Source: Candidatus Pelagibacter sp. | GTDB lineage: Bacteria > Pseudomonadota > Alphaproteobacteria > Pelagibacterales > Pelagibacteraceae | DNA: 15,508 nt | NCBI GenBank assembly: GCA_028408025.1 | Contig: JAOOKL010000013.1 | Location: 1 to 15,508, forward strand | Direction of reading: 5' to 3' | Part shown: positions 7,251-14,628 of the stretch, piece by piece | Numbering within the stretch: position 1 is the first letter of the stretch | Layout of the letters: every line of letters starts with the position of its first letter | Made by a program: the position numbers and the translations under genes | The notes under the pieces: generated by a model | What the model was told of the DNA's origin: nothing | Databases searched by the model: none | The model's input: only the letters and a program-made list of their open reading frames with translations

Positions 7251-8102
7251 CCATCTGTTGTGCGTCCAAATCCACTGATTAGGGTTTTTAAGAATCATAT
7301 TTTCTAAGACTTTATTCAATTCAATAGTTATAAATAATTTATCTCTATCTTTTGAAAAAATCATTGGTTTAAAAACTTTCATTATAAATTTATTTTTTTT
7401 ATCTCGTTCTATGAAAATTGGAATAACTTTCAAATTATATTTCAATATTAATTGAGCGGGTAAAGTTGTTGTATAAGCTTCTTTATTAAAAAATCTTATT
7501 TTCTCTCCTTCACTTACTCTTTGATCAATCATCATAGCTATACTGTGTCCATTTTTTATAAATTCGATTGCACTTTTCACCCCGTTTATTCCTTTTTTAA
7601 TTTGATTTTTACAAATATACTTTTTTCTCAAATATTCCATCAGTGGGTTTAAAAAAAAATTATTTAATGGTCTATAAATTGTTGCAAGTTTAATATTTTT
7701 TTTGGTGAGCTCCATCGACATCAATTCAAAATTAGAAAAATGTCCAGAGACAAAAATTACTGGTTTATTTTCTTTTACCACATCTTCCAATATTTCTGTC
7801 CCTAAAATTTCGATGTGAGAATTTTTATTTTTAAATTTTTTCAAAAAGATATATTCAACAAATGTCATCCCATAGTTACTCCATACGCTTTTAACAATTT
7901 CTTTTTTTTGAATATTTGAAATATTATTAGAAAATATTTCTAAATTTTTTAAAATTATCTTATTAGATCTTATAGCTGGTCCAAATACATTAAATAAAAA
8001 AGAAAATAATTTACGACCAAGCGTCAATCCAATTAATTTTGCAATACCAAAAAAGGTATAAATGAAAATTGCTTCAATGAAATATTTTATTTTTTTGATC
8101 AT
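7245..8102 (-). CDS. lpxL: Lipid A late (secondary) acyltransferase, LpxL/HtrB family
   Basis: Adds a secondary fatty acyl chain to Kdo-lipid A precursor at the inner face of the inner membrane. The protein has 285 residues. The N-terminus has one hydrophobic stretch (about 9-27) as a membrane anchor. The catalytic HX4E motif is HFSNFE at 121-126. Downstream are YRPLNN, a typical acceptor-site block, DQRVSEGEKIRFF (the family's D-Q-x-x-x-x-G-x-x-x-x-F), a TLPAQLILKY block and the ending PNQWIWTHNRWK, close to the usual W-x-H-x-R-W/F. Its ATG overlaps the lpxK stop as ATGA. Whether it transfers laurate or myristate cannot be told from sequence, so lpxL is used in the broad sense. Confidence 0.9.
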   Translation of the reverse strand: MIKKIKYFIEAIFIYTFFGIAKLIGLTLGRKLFSFLFNVFGPAIRSNKIILKNLEIFSNNISNIQKKEIVKSVWSNYGMTFVEYIFLKKFKNKNSHIEILGTEILEDVVKENKPVIFVSGHFSNFELMSMELTKKNIKLATIYRPLNNFFLNPLMEYLRKKYICKNQIKKGINGVKSAIEFIKNGHSIAMMIDQRVSEGEKIRFFNKEAYTTTLPAQLILKYNLKVIPIFIERDKKNKFIMKVFKPMIFSKDRDKLFITIELNKVLENMILKNPNQWIWTHNRWK

Positions 8103-9028
8103 ATAAAATTGTTAACTTTTTTTAAAAATCTATCTTCATCATTTATTTTTAATCTAATTTTAAGATAATTAATCTCTTTGAAATTATATTTTTTAACGCG
8201 ATAATAATCTTTCTCAGAAGTTAAAATAACCAAATTTTTTTTTGACGCATCATTAATGATTTTTTTAATCTCATCTTTACTAAATTCATAGTGATCTGGA
8301 AAAGATATCTGTTTTTGTAAATCGATATTATTTTCCATAAGCATTTTAAAGAAATTATTTGGGTTACCTATTCCTGCGAATGCAAATATTTTCATACCTT
8401 TAAATTCATTAATATTTATTGGTTCGTATTTTGAATAGAATATTTCAACTTTTTTTGAAATATTAAATATTTTTTTTTCAAAGGACTCATTTTTTTTTCC
8501 ATTAACTACCAATACATTTGCTCTTTGTACCGCGTTAAGATTTTCTCTTAAGGGTCCCGATGGAAATGTTAAACCATTGCCTACTAATTGATCTGAAGTG
8601 AAGCAAAGAATATTAAAATTTTTTTTAATTGATAGGTCTTGGAATCCATCATCTAAAATAGCTAAATCAAAATTATTTTTTTCGACATTATCTAAAGCTA
8701 TTTGTCTGTTTTTATCCAAAAATAAATTATTTGTGTAATTTTGAATCATTAAATGTTCATCAAAATGACTAGGATAAAATTTTTTTATGATAGAAGTTTT
8801 TTTTCCCTGATTTTCAAAGATTTTCATCAAATGTAAAGTTAAAGGTGTTTTGCCAGTTCCACCTAAATAAATATTTCCAACGCAAATTATAGGAATTTTA
8901 AAAATTCTTTCTTTAATTATGAGAGTTTTCACATAAAAAAAAAATTGATAAATTAAAGAAATAGGCCACAATAAAATAGAGAAAAAACTATTTTTTTTGG
9001 TCCAGAATTCTGGTTTTAATAATTTCAT
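8099..9028 (-). CDS. lpxK: Tetraacyldisaccharide 4'-kinase
   Basis: Phosphorylates the 4' position of the lipid A disaccharide precursor at the inner membrane. The protein has 309 residues. An N-terminal hydrophobic helix (about 15-33) is the membrane anchor. Walker A GGTGKTP lies at 56-62, after ICVGN; DDGFQ lies at 126-130; then come the FAGIGNPNNFF block, SFPDHYEF (FPDH signature) and LTSEKDYYRVK (TEKDAVK-like). The usual SRGYG segment after the P-loop is not recognisable; the region reads SIIKKFYPSHFDEH. The gene shares one base with the waaA stop (TAATG) and overlaps lpxL by four. It has AAGG shortly before its ATG, one of the few Shine-Dalgarno-like sites in the window. Confidence 0.95.
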   Translation of the reverse strand: MKLLKPEFWTKKNSFFSILLWPISLIYQFFFYVKTLIIKERIFKIPIICVGNIYLGGTGKTPLTLHLMKIFENQGKKTSIIKKFYPSHFDEHLMIQNYTNNLFLDKNRQIALDNVEKNNFDLAILDDGFQDLSIKKNFNILCFTSDQLVGNGLTFPSGPLRENLNAVQRANVLVVNGKKNESFEKKIFNISKKVEIFYSKYEPININEFKGMKIFAFAGIGNPNNFFKMLMENNIDLQKQISFPDHYEFSKDEIKKIINDASKKNLVILTSEKDYYRVKKYNFKEINYLKIRLKINDEDRFLKKVNNFI

Positions 9029-10293
9029 TAACCTTTAAGTTTTATCACCTCGTCAAATGTATTTGTTAAAATCTTTTCTCCAAGCTCATTAATATCTTTT
9101 AATGCATTTTCATTTTTAATGGAATCTAGATTATTTAAGTCAAAATTTATTTTTTTCGATAATTCATCACTATTAGTTATCTGTTCAGATATTTGATAAT
9201 TATTTAATAAACTATATATTTCTTGAAAGTTATATACATAAGGACCATGATAAATTTTACATCCTAATTTTGCTGCTTCGATAGGATTTTGTCCTCCAAC
9301 GTGCTGGAGTTTTTTTAATAGTGATTTACCAATGAAAACACTATTGCATAAACTTAAATATTTAGAGGCTTTACCGTATGAATTTACTATAATTAATTCT
9401 TTTTTAAAATCTATTTTGTCGTCATTAGATAAAATTTGATACGATATATTTCTTTTTTTACACAAAGACTCTATTTCTTCAACTCTATTGATATGTCTAG
9501 GAATTATTGCAGATATCAAATTTTTATTATCTTTTTTAAGATTTAAATGCGTATCAATTATAAGAATATCTTCTCCCTTATGAGTACTCATGGCACACCA
9601 CATTTTTTTTTCTGAAGGTAGCCTTTCTTGACTATTGTGGGGTTTGTAGTTTGTTGAAAATTTTAAATTTCCTAAATATTTTATATTTTTTACTTTAAAT
9701 TTTTCAAGGTACTTTTTTGTTTCAATATTAGAAATTAAACATAGATCAAAATTAGAAAAAATTTCTTCGGCAAATTTTCTGATTTTAGACCATCTTAAAA
9801 AAGATCTTTCAGTAATTCTTCCATTTAATAGCATTAAAGGAATATGCCTTTTTTTGATCTCAGACAAAAAGTTTGGCCATATTTCAGAATCAACAAATAA
9901 AACTAAACTGGGCTTCCAACCATCCAAGAATTTATTAATTAAAAAATTTATATCTAAAGGCAAGTATCTATGTTTTACATTTTCATTGTTCTCAAAATTC
10001 TTTCTCATTAAAGTCGCAGAAGATTGAGTTATGGTTGTTATAAGAATTTCAGTATCATTAATTTTGTTTAAAATTTTTTCAACTAAGGGTATTATACTTT
10101 GAGCCTCACCAATACTAGCGGCATGAAACCAAATAAGAGTTTTAGTTTTATTTTTATCAATTAAAAATCTAGAAGGAAATAATTTTCCTTCAAAACTCTC
10201 ATTATTTTCTTTCTTTAAAAATTTTCTTAGATAAATTAAAAATATAAAAATTGGATAAAAAAAAAGAGTTAGTGATTTATAAATTCCTAACAT
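9028..10293 (-). CDS. waaA: Kdo transferase (3-deoxy-D-manno-octulosonic acid transferase)
   Basis: Transfers Kdo from CMP-Kdo to the lipid A precursor; also called kdtA. The protein has 421 residues, the usual length, with an N-terminal membrane anchor (about 8-22). The family GT-B features are visible. WFHAASIGEAQS near 55-66 includes the presumed catalytic base Glu63. Then come NGRITERSFLRW, LGNLKF, the STHKGEDILI block, IIPRH, and the C-terminal nucleotide-sugar-binding part SLCNSVFIGKSL followed by GGQNPIEAAKLG. It sits five bases after msbA and its stop shares a base with the lpxK start, as expected for one lipid A/Kdo operon. How many Kdo residues it adds cannot be judged here. Confidence 0.95.
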   Translation of the reverse strand: MLGIYKSLTLFFYPIFIFLIYLRKFLKKENNESFEGKLFPSRFLIDKNKTKTLIWFHAASIGEAQSIIPLVEKILNKINDTEILITTITQSSATLMRKNFENNENVKHRYLPLDINFLINKFLDGWKPSLVLFVDSEIWPNFLSEIKKRHIPLMLLNGRITERSFLRWSKIRKFAEEIFSNFDLCLISNIETKKYLEKFKVKNIKYLGNLKFSTNYKPHNSQERLPSEKKMWCAMSTHKGEDILIIDTHLNLKKDNKNLISAIIPRHINRVEEIESLCKKRNISYQILSNDDKIDFKKELIIVNSYGKASKYLSLCNSVFIGKSLLKKLQHVGGQNPIEAAKLGCKIYHGPYVYNFQEIYSLLNNYQISEQITNSDELSKKINFDLNNLDSIKNENALKDINELGEKILTNTFDEVIKLKG

Positions 10294-10298
10294 GAATT

Positions 10299-12041
10299 CT
10301 ATTTTAACTGTTTTTCGTAAAGAGTTTTATATTCATGACAATTATTTATAAGGTGGTCATGATTACCTGAGTCAACTAAAACTCCATTTTGTAAAACGAA
10401 TATCTTATCCGCGTTATGTATTGTTGAAAGTCTATGAGCTATAACAATAGTTGTTTTATTTTTTGTTAAATTTTTGATTGCATTTTGCACAATTTCTTCT
10501 GAACCAGTATCTAAAGAAGATGTTGCTTCATCTAAAAGTATGATTGGAGATTTTTTCAAAATTGCTCTTGCTATTGATATTCTTTGCTTTTGACCCCCTG
10601 AAAGTCTAATGCCGTTTTCACCAACAATTGTATCGTATTTTTTGGGCATTTTATTAATAAACTCCTCAGCAGCAGCTGATGCGCAAGCATTTCTTATTTC
10701 TTCTTCGCTTGCTTCTAAATTAGCATATGCCACATTGTTTCTAATTGTGTCATCAAAAAGGATGACGTCTTGACTAACTAATGAAATATTTTTTCTTAAC
10801 GAGTTTAATGTTATAGCGTCAATCTTTTGCCCATCTATGTCTATACTTCCTTCTTGAATGTCATAAAATCTTGGAATCAAGTTAATAATTGTACTTTTAC
10901 CAGCGCCGCTTGGACCTACAAGAGCAGACATTGCATTGCCTTTAATGTCTAAACTTAGATTCTTAATTGCCCTATCATTCGTAGTTTCATACTTAAAACT
11001 AACGTTTTTAAAATTAATATCACAATTGTTTAATTTTAATTCAGGTAAGGAATTATTATTTTTGATTTCTATGTTTTTATCAATAACTTTGGATATTCTT
11101 TTGAAGGCTGCTGCCCCTTGATAAAATATCATATTTAAAGTAGCTAAAGATCTAATTGGTTGATAAGCTAACATCATAGCCGCTAGAAAAGAAAAAAATT
11201 GATTAACTTCAAGCTCACCAGAGGAAATTAATTTTCCAGAAAAGAATATAAATCCTGCAATCATGATACCCGTCAATGTTTCCATGATTGGTGTTGCTCT
11301 TACTATTACAATATTGTGCTTAATATTCTTATCTACTAAATCGTCTATTATTTTATTAGCTTTAGTAGCTTCCTCCTGCTCTTTTTGATAAATTCTTATC
11401 ATTTTAGAGCCCTTTATCATTTCTGACAGGAAAGAAGCTAAATTTCCTGAAATCTCACCCGCTTGAGTAACAATTTTTGCAACCCTTCTTCCCAAGCTTT
11501 TTGCAAGACCGGCAGCAAGAGGGATCATAAAAATTGCAAAAATAGCTAACTTCCAATTTTGATAAAACATAAGACCAACTAAAGCAAAGGTGGTTAAAGT
11601 ATCTTTCATAAGGTTAAGAACACCTACACCAACAAGAGCTTGTATTTGCCCAGCATCGAATAAGATATTAGAAACGTACTGACCTGAATGTCTTGCATCT
11701 AAAGTTTTAATGTCTGCTGTTAACATGTTATCTGAAATCTTTTTTTGAATTTCTCCAGCGATTCTATTTGAAACTTTAATTATATTTATTCTTGCAAGAT
11801 AAAGACTTACTCCTTTAGCGGTAAATGTGAATATAATTGCTAGAGGTATTAGCCAAGCAAGTGTTCTGTCTTTTTCAATAAAGATTTTTTTTACTGCAGG
11901 ATCTAACAACCAAGCAATAGCTGAAGAACTAGCCGCAACCACAACTGAAAGACCAGCTGCAATAAAAATAAACTTTAGATATCTATTAATGTACTCTCTA
12001 TAAAGTCTTTTTAAGATTGATTTAAGTTCTCTAAAATCCAT
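10299..12041 (-). CDS. msbA: Lipid A export ABC transporter, MsbA type
   Basis: Homodimeric half-transporter that flips lipid A-core (and phospholipid) across the inner membrane. At 580 residues it has the standard MsbA length: an exporter membrane domain (about 20-310, with about six helices) followed by the ATPase. ATPase motifs are Walker A GPSGAGKST at 376-384, Q-loop Gln424, signature LSGGQ at 480-484, Walker B IILLDE at 500-505, D-loop SSLD at 508-511 and switch His536, all intact. Sequence alone does not exclude another exporter substrate. The position directly upstream of waaA, lpxK and lpxL makes lipid A the obvious one. It lies six bases after ubiA, with no Shine-Dalgarno-like motif before the ATG. 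Confidence 0.9.
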   Translation of the reverse strand: MDFRELKSILKRLYREYINRYLKFIFIAAGLSVVVAASSSAIAWLLDPAVKKIFIEKDRTLAWLIPLAIIFTFTAKGVSLYLARINIIKVSNRIAGEIQKKISDNMLTADIKTLDARHSGQYVSNILFDAGQIQALVGVGVLNLMKDTLTTFALVGLMFYQNWKLAIFAIFMIPLAAGLAKSLGRRVAKIVTQAGEISGNLASFLSEMIKGSKMIRIYQKEQEEATKANKIIDDLVDKNIKHNIVIVRATPIMETLTGIMIAGFIFFSGKLISSGELEVNQFFSFLAAMMLAYQPIRSLATLNMIFYQGAAAFKRISKVIDKNIEIKNNNSLPELKLNNCDINFKNVSFKYETTNDRAIKNLSLDIKGNAMSALVGPSGAGKSTIINLIPRFYDIQEGSIDIDGQKIDAITLNSLRKNISLVSQDVILFDDTIRNNVAYANLEASEEEIRNACASAAAEEFINKMPKKYDTIVGENGIRLSGGQKQRISIARAILKKSPIILLDEATSSLDTGSEEIVQNAIKNLTKNKTTIVIAHRLSTIHNADKIFVLQNGVLVDSGNHDHLINNCHEYKTLYEKQLK

Positions 12042-12047
12042 TTCAAT

Positions 12048-12902
12048 TTAGATAGATAAAATGCCTAGAAATAAAATGAGACCAGATAAGTTGTTTAATT
12101 TAAAAGCTTTAAGACAAGTCTCAGGTTTATGGGGATTAAATATTCTTATTTGATAAATTAAACTTAAACAAAAAAGACTAAAAATAATTAAAAAAAGATT
12201 AAGATTTATTTGATCTTTAAATAAATAAAGTAAAATTGTTGAAGTTAACAAATAATTCATACCTACAAATAATTTTATATTTTTCTTAAATTTTATTGCA
12301 GTTGATTTTAAACCTATTATTTCGTCATCTGCCATATCTTGTACACCATAAATACTGTCATAGCCCAATGTCCAAAATATGGCTGATAAATAAAGCAGTA
12401 TAATCTCTGATGAAATATCATTATTTATCGCAACCCAAGCCATTATAATTCCCCAATTAAATGTTAAGCCTAAAAAAAGTTGAGGCCAGTAAGTAATTCT
12501 TTTCATATAGGGATAGGAAAAAGCCAAAATCATAGAACTCATCCCTAAAATAATTGTAAATAAATTAAACTGAATAAGAATAATAAAAGCTAATAGGCAA
12601 AGAAATAAAGAATATATTAATGATCTTTTTACAGAAATTTTTCCAGAAGCTATTGGTCTATTTTTTGTTCTTTTGACTTTTTTGTCAAAATTTCTATCTA
12701 CAATATCATTAATGATACAACCAGCGCTTCGCATCAAAACAGACCCTAAAAAGAAAAGTATTATATAATAAGAAAAAATATTTAAATCTTTACTATAATT
12801 ATATGCGTAGGCTAAACCCCAAGAACATGGCCAAAACAAAAGCATAAACCCGATTGGTTTATTCAACCTTGTTAAATTAATAAATATTTTAAGTTGTTTC
12901 AT
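12048..12902 (-). CDS. ubiA: 4-hydroxybenzoate polyprenyltransferase
   Basis: Membrane prenyltransferase that attaches the polyprenyl chain to 4-hydroxybenzoate in ubiquinone synthesis. I set the start at the ATG at 12902 (284 residues); the only upstream alternative is a TTG at 12926 that adds eight residues. The first aspartate motif is NDIVDRNFD at 65-73, preceded by RSAGC and followed by R-x-x-NRPIASG. The second is YDSIYGVQDMADDE at 181-194. About seven to nine hydrophobic segments cover the rest, as the family requires. It is the first gene of a minus-strand run leading into msbA and the lipid A genes, and diverges from a DUF2721-like gene across 54 bases. The two Asp motifs and the YDxxYxxQDxxDD form favour UbiA over other UbiA-superfamily enzymes. 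Confidence 0.93.
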   Translation of the reverse strand: MKQLKIFINLTRLNKPIGFMLLFWPCSWGLAYAYNYSKDLNIFSYYIILFFLGSVLMRSAGCIINDIVDRNFDKKVKRTKNRPIASGKISVKRSLIYSLFLCLLAFIILIQFNLFTIILGMSSMILAFSYPYMKRITYWPQLFLGLTFNWGIIMAWVAINNDISSEIILLYLSAIFWTLGYDSIYGVQDMADDEIIGLKSTAIKFKKNIKLFVGMNYLLTSTILLYLFKDQINLNLFLIIFSLFCLSLIYQIRIFNPHKPETCLKAFKLNNLSGLILFLGILSI

Positions 12903-12913
12903 GAAAATATGAC

Positions 12914-12942
12914 TTGTAAATATCAAACACTATCTACATAAT
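12914..12942 (+). promoter_or_regulatory. Candidate promoter of the DUF2721-like gene
   Basis: TTGTAA (12914-12919) and CATAAT (12937-12942) are separated by 17 bases, a sigma70-like arrangement. The -10 element ends 14 bases before the ATG, so the leader would be about seven or eight bases. Only one of the six -10 bases departs from consensus, but the -35 is weaker. Confidence 0.4.
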
Positions 12943-12952
12943 CAATTTGATT
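12940..12952. repeat. Inverted repeat at the predicted transcription start (possible operator)
   Basis: AATCAA and TTGATT form perfect six-base arms around one central T. The repeat overlaps the end of the candidate -10 element of the DUF2721-like gene and covers its predicted start point. Read on the other strand, one arm (TTGATT) could act as a -35 for ubiA. It is short and A+T-rich, so chance is a real alternative. Confidence 0.3.
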
Positions 12953-12956
12953 CGAT

Positions 12957-13367
12957 ATGGACATAGATTACACAGTTGCAGCTTTAATGTTTCCGGCTAT
13001 TCCCTTAATGATGACCATGTATAGCAATAGATTCCATACTTTAAGTGCATTGATCAGAAATATACACGACCAATATACATTTGAGAAAAAGGTACCCCCT
13101 GAATGGGAAAATCAACTACATGTCCTAAACAAGAGAACAAATTTGTTAAAATATGTAATGGGTTTTGCTGCTTTCGGTTTTCTTTTTAATATGTCTACAG
13201 TGTTAATGCTATATTTAAATACTGTTCAAATTGCTAGAATCAATTTTGCTGCATGTTGTATTTGTATGATAATTTCAATTTTTTTATTTTTACAAGAAAT
13301 AAGACTATCAAATCAAGCTTTAAAATTTCATTTAAGTGATATGGACTCAATGAAAAAAGATTTGTAG
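12957..13367 (+). CDS. DUF2721-like membrane protein
   Basis: Inner-membrane protein of 136 residues and unknown function. Three hydrophobic segments are visible at about 7-21, 65-87 and 95-113. The first carries a PAIPLMM motif. Between the first two is a cytoplasmic-looking loop with NRFHTLSALIRNIH and a charged stretch ending in LNKRTNLLK. After the third comes EIRLSNQALKFH. This layout (a Pro-containing first helix, an Asn-Arg plus R-x-x-H loop, and an E-x-R-x-S end) matches DUF2721 as I recall it, but I cannot run a profile. It stands alone on the plus strand, head to head with ubiA, and its stop abuts the stop of the DUF1289 gene with no gap. Confidence 0.75.
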   Translation: MDIDYTVAALMFPAIPLMMTMYSNRFHTLSALIRNIHDQYTFEKKVPPEWENQLHVLNKRTNLLKYVMGFAAFGFLFNMSTVLMLYLNTVQIARINFAACCICMIISIFLFLQEIRLSNQALKFHLSDMDSMKKDL

Positions 13368-13631
13368 TTAGTTTTTTTCTAATTGTTTTTTTTTAAATAA
13401 AGAAATGCCTTTTTCAATTTTATGTTGATAAGACTCTTTAAATGTTTCTAGTTGCCACCCTTTCATTCTAGAAATTATTATTTCAAGATTTTTTGATTTC
13501 CATTCATTTGAAGTATTCTCATCTTTCCATGATTTCTTTTCTTCATCAGATCTTGCACAACCATAACAATATCCTGATACAGGATCTGTTTTACAAATAC
13601 TAATACACGGGGATATAATTTTTTCTTTCAT
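13368..13631 (-). CDS. DUF1289 family protein (four-cysteine domain)
   Basis: Small protein of 87 residues. The DUF1289 core is at the N-terminus: SPCISICKTDP then GYCYGCARSDEE, with Cys9, Cys13, Cys22 and Cys25 (CX3CX8CX2C), followed by a conserved Trp in KKSWKD. Four cysteines so spaced suggest a zinc or iron-sulphur site; which one cannot be seen. The C-terminal half is lysine-rich, with no membrane segment. Its ATG shares one base with the qor stop (TAATG), so it is surely cotranscribed with qor and probably with the pirin gene. That context suggests a link with redox metabolism, which is inference only. The molecular function of the family is not known to me. Confidence 0.87.
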   Translation of the reverse strand: MKEKIISPCISICKTDPVSGYCYGCARSDEEKKSWKDENTSNEWKSKNLEIIISRMKGWQLETFKESYQHKIEKGISLFKKKQLEKN

Positions 13632-14605
13632 TAAGGGATTAAAATCGCAGGCCCCGTAAGTTTTCTATTTTCTAAATCTATATGCGCTTGTTTGGCCTCA
13701 GAAAGTTTGTATTTTCTTGCAATTCTTATTTTAATTTTTCCAAATTTTACTTTTTCAAATATTTCATCAGCACCAGCTTGAAGATCTTTTCTATTAGTAA
13801 AGTACTGAGCAATAGAAGGTCTCGTTAGGTATAAACCTTTTGGTTGAATTTCTTTTGGAACATTTATAGGCTCTAGTGGTCCTGAGGCATTACCGAAACT
13901 AATCATCATTCCTCTTATTTTAAGGCAAGCTAAAGATCCTTTAAAAGTTTTTTTTCCAACACCGTCAAAAACAGCAGGAACACCCTTATTATTAGTAATC
14001 TTCATTACCTCTTTTACAAAATCATTTTTAGTATAGTTTATAACGTGACTATACCCGTTTTCATTTGCTACTTTTATTTTTTCGTCAGAGCCAACTGTTC
14101 CAATAACTTTTGCCCCGATACTATTAGCCCATTGGGCAAATATCTGACCGACTCCACCAGCTGCAGCATGGAACAAAACTGTATCACCAGCTTTTAGTAA
14201 ATACGTTTTAGTAAGAAGATAGTTAGTAGTTAGACCTTTTGTCATTAAAGTAGCTGCAATCTCGTGAGAAATACCCTCAGGTATCTTTACCGCTATTTTT
14301 GCTGGAATAATTCTTTCTTGAGAGTAGGCCCCAAGAGGAGTGGAAGCGTAAGCTATATTATCTCCTTTGTTAAAATCTTTTACGTTAGAGCCAATCTCAT
14401 CTACTTTTCCAGCAGCCTCTAAACCAATACCGCTGGGTAGCTGAATAGGATAGAGACCTGATCTATGATAAGTATCAATATAATTTAATCCTATTGCACT
14501 ATTAGTAACTTTTATTTCATCGGGCCCAGGAGATCCAATGTTTACATCTTGAAGTTCTAAAACTTCAGGCCCACCATTTTTTTTAATTATAATTGATTTA
14601 GACAT
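13631..14605 (-). CDS. qor: NADPH:quinone oxidoreductase, QorA type (zinc-independent MDR)
   Basis: Medium-chain dehydrogenase/reductase that reduces quinones or related electrophiles with NADPH. At 324 residues it is nearly the length of E. coli QorA and is similar along its whole length as I recall that protein. NGGPEVLELQDV opens the catalytic domain, then GLNYIDTYHRSGLYP, LPSGIGLEAAG, FHAAAGGVGQ (145-154, the Rossmann nucleotide-binding loop), VIGTVGSDEK, SFGNASG, LTRPS and the ending GPAILIP. The zinc-binding cysteines of alcohol dehydrogenases are absent, as expected for this subfamily. It lies 23 bases after the pirin gene and shares a base with the DUF1289 start. The physiological substrate is unknown. 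Confidence 0.93.
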   Translation of the reverse strand: MSKSIIIKKNGGPEVLELQDVNIGSPGPDEIKVTNSAIGLNYIDTYHRSGLYPIQLPSGIGLEAAGKVDEIGSNVKDFNKGDNIAYASTPLGAYSQERIIPAKIAVKIPEGISHEIAATLMTKGLTTNYLLTKTYLLKAGDTVLFHAAAGGVGQIFAQWANSIGAKVIGTVGSDEKIKVANENGYSHVINYTKNDFVKEVMKITNNKGVPAVFDGVGKKTFKGSLACLKIRGMMISFGNASGPLEPINVPKEIQPKGLYLTRPSIAQYFTNRKDLQAGADEIFEKVKFGKIKIRIARKYKLSEAKQAHIDLENRKLTGPAILIP

Positions 14606-14628
14606 TTTTTTGGAACGTACTTGAACTT

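Noticed and set aside
12903..12926. TTG at 12926 as the ubiA start
   Set aside because: TTG is a rare start, and the ATG at 12902 gives a normal UbiA N-terminus; the extra eight residues show no conserved feature.
13368..13395. U-rich stretch after the DUF2721-like gene as an intrinsic terminator
   Set aside because: The T runs encode lysines of the DUF1289 protein on the other strand, and only a four-base stem (TTAG/CTAA) is present.
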